64,000 nt of DNA, taken from NCBI GenBank assembly GCA_958450365.1, contig CAUEEP010000938.1, positions 744,001-808,000 of the forward strand, written 5' to 3'. Source of the stretch: Mesorhabditis belari. Taxonomy: Eukaryota; Nematoda; Chromadorea; Rhabditida; Rhabditidae. Below the pieces are notes generated by a model, which was not told where the DNA came from, did not search any database, and saw only the letters and a program-made list of their open reading frames with translations. Made by a program: the position numbers and the translations under genes. Each line of letters begins with the position of its first letter. Positions within the stretch are counted from its first letter, which is position 1. Shown in pieces: positions 36,901 to 48,074 of this stretch.

Positions 36901-39900
36901 TGCCTTAAACCAAGCACTTCAGGAAGATATGGTGAGAGGACGAATCGATCATGAAGGACCTATTGTGGCTCGCTTGGGAACTCGATCAGAAAGCGCCTAC
37001 ATTAAAGAATAAGTTTTAACAAAAGCAATTGGAATCAATGTCTGATTTAGAATTCATAAATTGACCAAAAGGGATGTTATTGAAGAATGGCGAGAACAAC
37101 TGCCTCCTCTACAGCAGCGTGGTTTGGAACCTCCTCGAGTACTCTACAGCAGACGAGATGAAACTGGTTAGAAAACTTTTTAAATTAATAAAAACTAGAT
37201 CGATGGTAATATGAAAAGGATGCTTTATAACACCTATTTTCGAACTGCAACTCGGTTCGGCTGCAACAATTCTGAGACTTGCGACTACTAGGATGATCGA
37301 CGGCAAAAACACTATGCTGGTTTGTGACCTTAGTGCTTACACGAATCAAACATGTTTAGGCTATGTCTGAGCTTCATCAACAGCAATTTCTCGCTCACTA
37401 CGTGGGAGCGACAGACACAAAGGGACATGCATTGTCGCCTGACGAGAAACTCGTTTCGTGGCTTCTTGAAAGACAATTCTCTCGCGATGCTCAAAGTTTG
37501 ATAAAAAATGTCAAACTTAAATTGAAAATTTAGACCTCCCACGAAAAACCAACCCCAAAAATGATTTTAACTCTGAAGATTCTGATACAGAAACAAGGTT
37601 GCCAATACAAAATAGACGGGATTATGCGTTTTTAGTGGAAAGAAAGATGTCGCTTCGGAAGCTCAAGGATACATTATTCCTCAAAAGACTTCAAACTTGG
37701 AAGATGTTTTCAGACAACTCACGATGAAACTTGCGGTAAAAAAATGAGTTTAGTAACTGTAACATTTTTCTTGAGGAGATCCGAGACAATGGCGTCGTGA
37801 ACACAAAAGAGGAAATCTTTGAGGTTCTCGAGAGTTGGAGATTTGGAAGAGATCAAGATGCTGAAACACAACGGATGGAGCGCGAAGTAAATTTGTCTTT
37901 AGTTGGATTATTTGCTATTTAACTCGACTAAAATAGACAAAATATCATTTAGGTGTTGCTATTTGGAAAACTGATCAAACAAGGGGACATTCGCTTCAAC
38001 AATGCGAAGATTACACAAGTGAACTTTTTTATTTTATGTAGGTACTAATTATTTTATTATAACAGGACCCAGTGATCATCAAGGCGATGAATGAACATGA
38101 ACATAACATACTCAAGGCTGAACCACTTACTGAAAGTGAAGCGGAGGAAATTCAGGTAAAAACTTTATGATAAACTTTTGTCGAGAGCACATGTTTTTGG
38201 AACTTCTTAATTTTTCATCTTTTAGAATATCTTCACCCTTCCAAAGCAAAGACGATGGCAACTTTATGCGTTTGTTTCCTCAATTTCAACTTTCAATTTT
38301 TGTTTTTCAGATACTGGCGTCAAAATCTGATTAGGCGAACCAGGTATGTTAACCGTAGGCATGTCCACATTAATAATCTTTTCTAGAGCCCTCTTACCCG
38401 ATATCATGACTACTTACAAGAAGTGTTGTGACGCAATCAAGGATTATCGCTTATTGGAAGATGCGAACATCTTGCGAAAGTCTTTGGTAAACGGCATATT
38501 TTTATGCATCAAACGTACAATCATAGGTGATCGGTGCAACGACAACTGGGGCAGCCAAAAATCGAAAGCTTCTGGAAATGTTAAAGTGCCGAAGCGTAAT
38601 TGTGGAGGAAGCCGCCGAGGTTGCCCTGTGTGTCCAAAGTGATTATAGTGTGAAAGCTCTAGGTTTTGGAAGCCCATGTATTGAGTACTTTTCTTCCTTC
38701 TGTTGAGCATGTGGTACTTATTGGTGATCATGAACAACTGCGACCGAATCCATGTATGTTCTTTTTTCTGATACCTAAAGGAAATAATATTTGAGCCCGA
38801 TTATTGTCTAGCTTAATTCGGTTTTTAGCCGTTTACATGCTTGCTCGCGATTATGGTCTTGACTGCTCCCTTTTTGAAAGACTCTGCAAGAACAAGTTTC
38901 CCTTAACAACCCTTGAGGTAGGGTTGAAGAAAATTTTGATCCTACAAAAAACACAGGTACAACATCGTATGAGAGAGGAAATCACAAAGATAATCGTCAG
39001 ACCTCACTTCTATAAAAAGTTTGAATTATTGAATGTTTGTTTTTATTGACCTATTTAGCCTCCTTGATCATGATGATATCAAACAATACCCTGCTGTCAA
39101 AGGATTAGATAAAAATGTATTTTCATATTTAATGTCAAAGTTTTCTGCTTTAGCTTTTCTTTTGGACGCACAAATTCGAGGAAGTCAATTTGGGCACTGA
39201 TTCAGTCTCGCATCGCAACGATTATGAAATTGTGCAAGCCGTTGAACTGACGCGATATTTGCTGAAACAGGGTGCTTACGAGAAAAACGAGGTATTTTGA
39301 TTCATACTCTGCTCCAAACTCCTTTTACTCTTTTTTTTAAATAAGACGACCATCCAAACCGTTCAAATTTAGATCACCGTACTTTGCACTTACGCAGCGC
39401 AAACCACCGCCATGAGAGAGGCTATTAGCCAATTGGGAACAACTATTGATGGTCGTACTGAAGTGCCCGTTGAAACGGTTGATGGATTTCAAGGAAAAGT
39501 TGGCTAATTTAAGCTTATTCAAACAAGAGAACTCTTAGGAAAATCGGGTCATCATTCTGTCGCTTGTCCGATCGATCAGTGAATCAAATACTGTTGGCTT
39601 TTTGGGAGTAAAAAACCGAATTTGTGTTTCTTGGACACGAGCTCAACATGGTAAGTGGTTTTTGATTATTAATTCCTTTTTAGTCCCACCACCAATTACT
39701 GTATTGCCTCTAATAGAAGCCGCACTAAACTGATGAAGCCTCCCCCCACTCACCTGAGAGACAAGAGTTTAGTGCGGTTTAGTGCGGCTTCTATTAGCGG
39801 CAATATGGTAAATAAATCTTTTCAGGGCTCTATGTGCTCGGTAATATGGAGTTTTTGGCCACCAAGTGGGTTTCTTTGTCTATTATCATTAGTTTTTAAT

Positions 39901-42900
39901 TTCAGATCATGTTTATGGCAAGAGTTAGCTACTTCTCTGACAACGGAGGGAATGGTCGACTATTATCTTCCAATTCGTTGTAGCACACATGGACGTCTTC
40001 AAGTCGGTCCTTTGTATTAAATATTTAGTGTTATTTTTTAGAAAATTGGATGCCCTGACGAGTTTACTAAAAAATCTCCGGAGGGTGGCTGTGATATGGA
40101 TTGTCTGTCATCATTGCCCTGTTCTCATAAATGCCCTCGAAAGTGTCACCCAATTGATGATCACGAGATATGGAAGTGCGAAACGCTTGTGTTGAAGACA
40201 TGTGCGCGAAAAGTCCATCAAGCTGAAAAACTTTGTTGCGAGGTAAAAACATTAAGATACATTTGAATTTTTGCCCACTTTGATACAAGAAAAATCGATT
40301 CATCGTATGGACGTTTTAGCAATATGGACCTTGCAGTCGAATGGTGGACATCAGTTTGCCTTGCAATCACATTACACAAATCGCATGTTTTATGAATGAT
40401 TCGGAAGCCCGCTGCAGTCACAGGTAAAATTTTTGGCTTTAGTGCACAAACGAAACATTAAAGATGCGAACAATCCTTACCATGCGAACATCAATGTGCT
40501 AAACGCTGCAGCGAGCCATGTGACGTGATTTGCAATCAAGTGAGATCTTAGCCCCAGAGAACATTTAATTGTGTCTTTTAGTTGGTTCCAATGCCTTTCT
40601 CTGAGTGTCCATATGGACATACAACGAAGATTCCATGCCAAGAAGTCGCGCGTTTCCTAGAGGTTTTTGATATTTCTAGGTCTAGTAACTTCTAGAAACT
40701 GAAACGAAAGAAAGAATGTGGTCATTTTAGAGGATGGTTCCTTGCGATCAGCCTTGTACGGAGATCCTCGTGTGTGGTCATAAATGCTCAAACAAATGTG
40801 GTGACGACTGTACTTTTGAGTGTCAAATGGTAATGAATTATGAATTATATAGAACTAGTTTCTGATCAATTTCTGCAAATGCCTTACCACAATACTCCTA
40901 GAAACTGAAACGAAAGAAAAAATGTGGACATGACGTGGAAATGATGTGCTATGAGGATCCAGATATCGTCAAATGCCAGGTTTGTTTACGATCACGATGC
41001 GATTCAATCAGCTTCCAGGAACTTGTTTTGCGTAAGTTGAACGGATGTGGTCATGAGAGTATGGTTCCTTGCTTTGCTGGTAAAAGTCAAAAATATTGCA
41101 CCAAGGTAAAACATTTATGTTCTGCTTTTCAAAGGAAATGCATTTTTGAGGTTTGTTTGAAAACTTTGGAATGCGGGCTAGGCAACAGCAAACATACTTG
41201 CACAAGAAAATGCGGAGAATGTTATGAAGGTTGGTTTGTTTGGACGATCTTTTGAGTACAACCTCAATTGCGTTTCTGTAGCCCGCCGTAATTGCAACTT
41301 TTTTTAGGCGGGCATATGTGCACATCGACATGCGAAAAAACATTTACTTGCGGACACCTTTGCTTGGCCAGGTTGTAGCAATTAAAAAATCTTTTGTTAA
41401 ATTGCTATTTAGATGTGGAGTTGCATGCCCACCATGTGAACAACCTTGCTACACTCAATGTGAACACCAGATTTGCGGAAGACCCAAAGGACCCGAGGAT
41501 CATCGAATTGTACTTAATTTTCTAATTGTACTATAAATAAAAATTCAGGGTTTTGATCGAACTTGTCCAGGGCTGTGTGCTTTATGCATTAAAGCCTGTT
41601 CGAACAGCTGCGTGCATCGGGCTTGTAGTAAAAAGTAACGAAAATAGACTGAAATCACTGAATATCGTGATTTTAGATGCTTCGAGATATGCGATGTCTC
41701 TGCCTGTAATGAACACTGCACGAAAGCACTCAAATGCGGTCATCCATGTCTTGGTTTCTGTGGAGAGGCTTGTCCAGGTTTGCTTCTAAATTTGTCTAAA
41801 ATGCTGATTTTTAGATCTATGTTTTTCTTGCGGCCGCCAACAATATGATTATTTGATCAAGACCTTTGTTTCGTCGGATCTCGCCACCGAAACTGCTTTG
41901 AGCCAATTTGTTAAGCTGAGTTGTTCACACATCTTTCCTGCATCGGTTTGAATAGTTTTGTTTTAGGAAGTATCTTTGTTTAGTTTCTTGATACCCACGT
42001 CAAAGGCTGCCGTGAAAAGAAAACCATCGTTACGTGTCCGCTCAAAAACTGCCGCCTTCCTATTCAGCTTTCTCAGCGTTATAGTGGAGCTTGCAAGCGA
42101 GCTATTATTGCACGAGAAAAGGTTCAATTTTTTAAAATTGTTTGTGCATAATATATATAATAAAAATTTAGGAAAAAGCTGTTCGTCTTGGCCAAGCATC
42201 TGTCCTACTCAGTGTTACTGATCAAACGCAACCGCAAGACGCAACAAGGTCTTTGCTGATACGCATCGCCAAAATTGCACAAGATTTGAAAAGCTCACAA
42301 CCTGGCAAGAAAAATACGACAATTACGGTTACTAGTTTTGCTAAATGAAGCTATCGAATTGTTCAGATTCACGATAGATTCACGGCTCTTTTACGGCTTG
42401 CAAATAAATTTGAGCAGTGTTTACGGGTCAAATCACTTGTACAGGATATTGACTATGGTGGCGCTGAGAATTACTTGGAGTGGCATAATTCGCTCAGGTT
42501 CTTTTAAATAGTTTATTAGACAACTTCATAATTTAGGCTTTTGGAGTGTCTCGTTCAGTTGCACCGAAATCTCCAGTTCAATCAACAGAAAAAGGTGCGT
42601 GGTATAAATAGTTTTTGCATCTTTTCAATTTAGCTCAAGAAAATTCCACAAGCCCGTCTCTGCTGGTTGAATCAAATGTTCACTTTGCTGCAAAATGATG
42701 TATCAAGTGTCGAAGATGCTTTAGTAAAACACTGTTGAGGATGGAGATAATAGATTATTTTAGAGCAGTCACATATGCGAGCTTGCCAATGTCGTTGAAG
42801 ACAACCTTGGTTCACGTTTGCCAGGAACTTATATTCCATTGGTTTTGTTCGAGATCCACAAACTGGCCTTTAATGTTACGGTAATAAAGAAAATATCGTT

Positions 42901-43334
42901 TTTTTTAATATTTCTAATTCTAGTTCTTGATGCTTTTCCGTTGCATTTCTGGAGCCATTGACAAAGTTGTCGATATAACAAAGGTTGTTTTTAACTTTAA
43001 TTGCAAATTGCTGAATAACTTCTACTAAATTTAGGATCAGTGCAAAGAGATCGAAAAGTTGGCTCGCAAATTTCAATCAACAGACAGGCACAATGAACGA
43101 CATTTGCTTTTTGGTGGACATTTGATACCGTATTATCATACATTGCATAGCTTTAGAGTTGCTGTCATGTTTATAGTGTTCTTATTTTTTAGGTATTTTG
43201 ATGGCGTTGTTGAACAGAGAAGTGCTGCTACCACAAAAGAAAGCTTTATCTGGTTTTCAAATGCCAGACTTCATTTTTCCCAAATTTTGAGTGCATTTAC
43301 ACAGGATTTTAATTTGTTTTTCTTGTTGTTTTAG
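33907..43334 (+). CDS. znfx-1: ZNFX1-type RNA helicase with NFX1 zinc fingers
   Basis: An SF1 (Upf1-like) helicase. In C. elegans ZNFX-1 lies in germ (Z) granules and sustains small-RNA inheritance. About 2,200-2,400 codons in some 45 short exons. Order: helical N-terminal region; an acidic segment SDEDGWGSEN (34911-34938); the ZNFX1 signature AEEYLDTVYRLFREDMVSPLR; Walker A GPPGTGKT (36681-36750); motif Ia CYTNQALDQFLERI; a long insertion; TTTGAAK..VEEAAEV (motif II, 38604-38621); GDHEQLRP; QHRMREEI; VDGFQGKENRVIILSLVRS; then Cys/His-rich NFX1 fingers (40045-41840), and a helical end. The frame breaks near 37010, where no normal donor keeps the frame; an indel or unusual splice is likely. 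The stop at 43332-43334 is provisional. It sits between gene Y and coatomer zeta. Confidence 0.93.
39698..39810. mobile_element. 113-base MITE in a helicase intron
   Basis: Ends TACTGTATTGCCTCTAATAG and CTATTAGCGGCAATATGGTA pair, followed inward by AAGCCGCACTAAAC and its complement (the right side has a partly doubled arm). It lies in the intron just after the helicase motif TRAQH. It shares CTCTAATAG termini with the elements at 14313 and 51598. Confidence 0.85.
40691..40931 (+). repeat. Duplicated zinc-finger exon start
   Basis: The acceptor and first codons of the exon at 40900 (CTAGAAACTGAAACGAAAGA, then AAAAAATGTGGACAT) are repeated almost exactly at 40691-40725, inside the model's preceding intron (with AAGAATGTGGTCAT). 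The upstream copy keeps a splice acceptor and a Cys-Gly-His. It is a decayed or alternative exon from local duplication. Confidence 0.75.
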
Positions 43335-43963
43335 GGTTTTGCGTATGTATACGGGTGCTGTTTTTTACATTGCGTGAAAGCGTTATTAAGTGCTCTTTTT
43401 TCTGATATTAGATTTCTATTTACTTTTTACTGCGATTTTTTACATTGCGTGAAAGCGTTATTAAGTGCTCATTTTTCTGATATTAAATTTCTATTTACTT
43501 TTTACTGCGATGGCTTCTGCAAAGCTGTTAATTTTTAATTTCTTTTACGATTGGTGATTTATCGGTGATACAAAACTAGCTGTTGCGTCACAGCTCAGAT
43601 TTTTTCTTTGTACAGGAAGTATAAATTTTGCTAAAAAAGCTTTTTTAATGTTTGGAGGCTAGTTTGCCATTCGATCTGTTTGTCAATTTAATTACCATTA
43701 AGTCGTTTCGCAAACTCATCCTTAGTCACTTTTAATTGTTGGGGAATTTACCGTAATCAAGTCTCGGGTTGTCATTTGGAGGTGCCACGGTTCCTCTCCA
43801 AAGTGTTCTTGGTTCTTTTAAAACCTGTTGAATGTCATTTTCTAACTTTGTATTTTGATTTGGTGATTTTATTTAGCGCACTTACATTGTACATTGTACG
43901 CATTACATTGTTCAGAGCTATTGTAGACGCCTCACCCACCCAGGCAACAAATAAATTTCGTCT
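43335..43963 (+). promoter_or_regulatory. Helicase-coatomer zeta intercistronic region
   Basis: Contains the helicase 3' end, a 75-base tandem duplication, and the coatomer zeta 5' UTR. Candidate acceptors before the zeta ATG are ATTGTTCAG (about 43916) and CACCCAG (about 43942). No clear AATAAA is seen. At 628 bases it is the longest gap in the five-gene run, so an internal promoter here is possible. Confidence 0.4.
43366..43515 (+). repeat. 75-base perfect-length tandem duplication
   Basis: Two units (43366-43440 and 43441-43515) differ at only a few bases. Both begin TACATTGCGTGAAAGCG and end near TTTACTTTTTACTGCGAT. The unit is 25 codons long and stays open in one plus-strand frame. Confidence 0.9.
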
Positions 43964-44802
43964 ATGGATTTTGATTCGGTACTGTTTTCTTTTCACTCCC
44001 CTTACTTTTGATTTTAAAGGATCCAACATCACTCTACAGTGTGAAGGGAATCGTTATCTTGGATCAAGATGGAAATCGTGTTGTGAATAAGGTTGAACTT
44101 GAAGTTTATCGGAAAAATAAAATATCTTTAGTATTATGACAAGCAGACCTTCCCAACCCAAAAGGAACAGCGCGCTTTCGAGACGAGCTTATTTAAAAAA
44201 TCTCAACGCAATTCTGGATGTAAGTTCTTATGAGTGTGGAAAAGTTTCCTCAAATCCTAGGTGAAATTATTCTGCTTGATGGGATCACATGTCTCTATCG
44301 TTTCAATGTTGACCTTTACTTTTATGTTCTGGGAGCTGCTAGAGAAAACGAATTGGTATTTTTTTGCGTTGTCGTACAAATAGTTTAATTTTTTAGGTCC
44401 TCGAGAGCGTTTTGAATGGCCTTTATGATTCGGTTTCGACTGTTCTTCGCAAAAACGTGGAAAAGAAGGTTGGATTAAAGCTTCCGGCAAGTATCTCAAA
44501 AAATTTTTAGACTCTTATCGATGCAATGGACACAACGATTTTGATAATCGATGAGCTTTGTGATGACGGGTATTTTATTGTCGAGTTGCAAAATATTTTT
44601 GAAATTCAGCATAATTATGGAAACGGATCCACAAACGATTGTGTCACGTTGCGCACTTAGAGGAGAAGATGTGTCTTTTGTTTCTGATCAATCTCTTGGC
44701 CAGGTTGGAAAGTTTTTGAAAAATCGAATATCCTGGTTTTAGATTGGCTCAAATATTGTTGGTGCGATGAAAGATCAACTGAAATGGTCGCTTTTGAAAT
44801 AA
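43964..44802 (+). CDS. Coatomer subunit zeta (COPI)
   Basis: A small subunit of the COPI coat that forms retrograde Golgi-to-ER vesicles; it binds gamma-COP in the cytosol. About 185 residues in eight short exons, normal for the family. A five-codon first exon (MDFDS, 43964-43978) is joined to [20 protein letters not shown]. Then follow [58 protein letters not shown], and the diagnostic C-terminus [15 protein letters not shown] with the last residues QLKWSLLK. Longin-like fold residues are all present. The stop TAA is at 44800-44802. The gene lies between the helicase and ORC2 with operon-like spacing. Confidence 0.95.
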
Positions 44803-45138
44803 ATTTTGCTTGCTGTCTTCTCTGTTTTGTGGAGTTTTTTTTTGAATTCAACGCCTCAGCATTATGAATTTTTTGTTTGTATTTATTTCTCATTTTTATT
44901 TCCATTTTCAACTACTGTGATAATTTAAGTGGTAGTTTAAACTTCTGTTCACGTGTTTTTCAACAAAAATTTGACCGTGAGTGTATTCGATTTATGAAAA
45001 CTATTCTTCTGGACTTTCCCCGATGCATTATCTCAAATAAAATATCTATAAACTAAATTTTTTGCTAAGGGCGTTCTTTACTCGATAGATACTACATATT
45101 CATTTAAAAGACGCACTATAAAACCAGTCTGGCTTTAG
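44803..45138 (+). promoter_or_regulatory. Coatomer zeta-ORC2 intercistronic region
   Basis: AATAAA at about 45036 and an acceptor CTGGCTTTAG ending at 45138, directly before the ORC2 ATG. The gap of about 100 bases matches the classic nematode operon spacing for SL2-type trans-splicing. Confidence 0.65.
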
Positions 45139-47710
45139 ATGAATACTCCCAGACGATCGAAAAGATTAGGCGAAAGCTCAAACAAGGAAAGTGAGACAAC
45201 ACCTCCAAAAAATGCCAAGAAAAGCGAGCCAAAAACTCCCAGTAAAGTTCGTGTTTTTAAAAAATATTTTAAATGAACTTTTTGTCTTTAACAAGTTTAC
45301 CACGCGAACCATAATTTTAGATTTTAGAATCTGGTTTTTCTCTACATTTAAACTTTTTCTTGCTTTGATACTAGAAAACCTTTTTAGACAACTTTGAATT
45401 CGCCCTCAAAAAAGAAACCAATATTAGCACCAGAAACACTTTTCGATTTGCTTCCAAGTCGCTCTACCAATCCAGCATTGGTATTCATTCACCCTCTAAT
45501 AGTAAAAAAAAACCTCTAGGTTATACAACAAGCACCCCCAAGAAGCCACCCAATCAAAGTAGCTGAAACACTTTTTGACTTGGTGCCGAGTCGATCTAAC
45601 GATGCAACGAGAGAACTCATTAAAACTCGATCCAAAAGTTCAAAAAAGGTTCTTTTGATATTGTTTTAGTGTATTTCGGGCATGCGGCCTAGATTAATAT
45701 TTGTATTCAATATTTTTAGACGCCACAGAAGCAAGGTGTATTGGTGGAGGTCAGGCAAAAACCTTGCCGACAACTCGACTTAGATTATAATCAAGAATCG
45801 CCTGGAGCTGCTAAAGAAAACAAGCGACCACATCCGAACGAGAATTTGGTTTTGAAAGCATCCACCCAACCAGATGATGAGGATGTGGAAATGGAAGAAT
45901 GGTTAGAAAAATGCCTTTGTCTTTCACTAACTAAGATTTTAGTTCTCGAGATCAGTTCAAGGACGAAACGAATGCCATAATGAATGTTAATTACGAACGA
46001 TATTTCAATCGTAATCGAACTCCTGGAATGAATCGTGCACGTCGAACTCGAAAAATGGGAACAAAAATTGAAGAGTATTTATGTTTGCAAAAAATTATCT
46101 AAATCTAAATGTTTAGTACCGATGATGATCAACAAGAAGATAAAAAAGAGCTGGCTAGAAACGAGCTTCTCGAGATGACCGAGCTTCGAAATTTTATGCA
46201 GGTTTTTTCCTCAAAAGTTCTTATAGTTAGTTAACATTTCAGAAATGTGACCTTTCTGACGATACTCTGCCGAAAGCGATTGCAAAAGAAAATGAAAAAC
46301 TTGCAAAGGAGCATTTTCCAAAATGGCGAAATCTTCTCCCTTTGGGATTCAATTTGCTTGTGAGTATTTATTTATTCATTTGATCCTATGGCGAGTAGTC
46401 TTATTTCACTATTTAGGTATATGGCTTGGGTTCAAAGATTCGTGTTCTGAACGATTTCCAGAAGCAATTTTTTGCCGAATTTGCCAGTTATACGGTCAGT
46501 TATATACAGATTAAAATAATTTACATGTTTTCTTTAGGTGGATGGTTTTCTACAAGATGTATCAATAAAAGGGGTTCTCAGTGCACTCGATGAAGATCTG
46601 AAACTAGAATGCCCAGTTAGTAGAGTATTTTGACAGTTCTACTATGTCTTTAATTTAGCCGAAGCGTGGCGCCAAAGAGCTCAATGAGTGGGCGGCTCAA
46701 ATCGGAAAAGCGATCGAAAAGCGTGGGAATCATTTTACTTTGATCATCCATAATATCGATGGATTAAATTTGAGGTTAGTTGCTGGGAAAATTGATACTT
46801 TTCCATACGTCCCCACATTCCTAAAATTCAATGCAAACATTTAATGTTTAGGCATCCAACCGAGATCGAGGCTTTGGCAAGCTTGGCTTCGAACTCGCCA
46901 AAATGTATTCACATAATTGCCTCGGTCGATCACATCAATGCACAAGCAATTTTCAACATGGTAATTTTTTAAGGTGTCAAAGTTTTGGTTAACATAATCA
47001 CTTTCATAGTTCACTGGCAATTTTTAAACTTTATTTTTTAGCGTACGTTGACCGATTTGCGCTTTGTGTTTTGCCATTTCCCAACATTCCGCCTACCAAC
47101 TAAAGAAATTTTAGCTTCTGAAAGTTCGATACTTGGTTTGGTTCTAGTTTATCATAAAGATGAACAACTTTAAAGGATTTAACTCAAAATCGTCAAAGAT
47201 ACAACACACTTTGTCGTCGTTGGATGTTCTTTGGTCGTCATTCCCGGAGAACTCTCGAAAAATCTTTCGGTACGTTTTCAAAAGCATTTTGTTAATGAGT
47301 TATCTATTCAGATTGTTCTTTGCACTCTATTTTCTCTCAAACAAGGCTATTTCATTCTGGGATTTGTTCGAAGACGCCCGGTAGTTACAGGCTTTTTTAG
47401 AAAACTTTCTCGATTTAGTGATCGATTTTATGTGTCGACCGATGTTGCTTTGCGACAACAAATTGTCGAATTTGAAGATCATCGAATTGTGAGAGTTAGG
47501 CGGTGAGTATCAGTTGTTTCTGAAAAAAAGACTATGTGAATAAGTGGATTACTGTATATCGTCCACGTTTAATTTTTTAATAATGCAACAATAACTGGTT
47601 ACAGATCGGAAGACGGAACGGAGAAGTTGAGTTCGGCCGTCGAGCGCGATTTGATCGAGAAGTTTTTACAAGAAAAAGGATACACTCTAGAAATTGACGA
47701 TGATGAGTGA
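45139..47710 (+). CDS. orc-2: Origin recognition complex subunit 2
   Basis: A subunit of the ORC complex that marks replication origins in the nucleus. About 590 residues in 16 exons. The N-terminus is basic and Ser/Pro-rich (MNTPRRSKRLGESS) with two similar motifs, APETLFDLLPSRS and AETLFDLVPSRS, on adjacent exons. The conserved part begins near FPKWRNLLPLGFNLLVYGLGSK (degenerate AAA+ region). It continues with FTLIIHNIDGLNLRHP and HIIASVDHINA (the sensor-like core), LRFVFCHFPTFRLPT, then the C-terminal winged helix (FYVSTDVALRQQIVEFEDHRIVR), ending EIDDDE. Walker A is not intact, as is usual for ORC2. ATG directly follows an acceptor. It is last in the five-gene run. A poly(A) signal AATAAA lies at about 47851. 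Confidence 0.95.
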
Positions 47711-48074
47711 AAAAGTTTCCCTTTTTAATGCTGTAAATTTTGATATTCATGTATTTACTATATTTTATGTTTGTTTTTACAACCCGGTCCCCACATTCCA
47801 GTGCTCAAAGGATCTCCGATTTTGTCTGCTCAATGTTGTTTAATTTTATTCAATAAATGGTTCGCCTCGTTTGAAGAAATAACACTGTGAAGTTTGTGTT
47901 TATGGGCTTTTGTTTTACTTTTTTTTCGCGGGGTCTTAATTTCTCTTTCTTTTTAGCCAGGAGGTTGAAAAGGGATGGGGCTGCTGCAAGAACACAGTTG
48001 CTCGGATCTTTTTCCTCAAAAGAGAAGATCCGTCCAGTCACACTCGCATTTCTTCCCCCCTCAATCCTGTCCTC
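47711..48074 (+). other. Spacer between ORC2 and the channel gene
   Basis: Holds the ORC2 3' UTR and the channel gene's upstream DNA. A GGTCTTAATTTCTC..TTTTTAG acceptor-like site at about 47957 lies well before the channel ATG. No exon is visible. A separate promoter for the channel is likely here. Confidence 0.4.
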
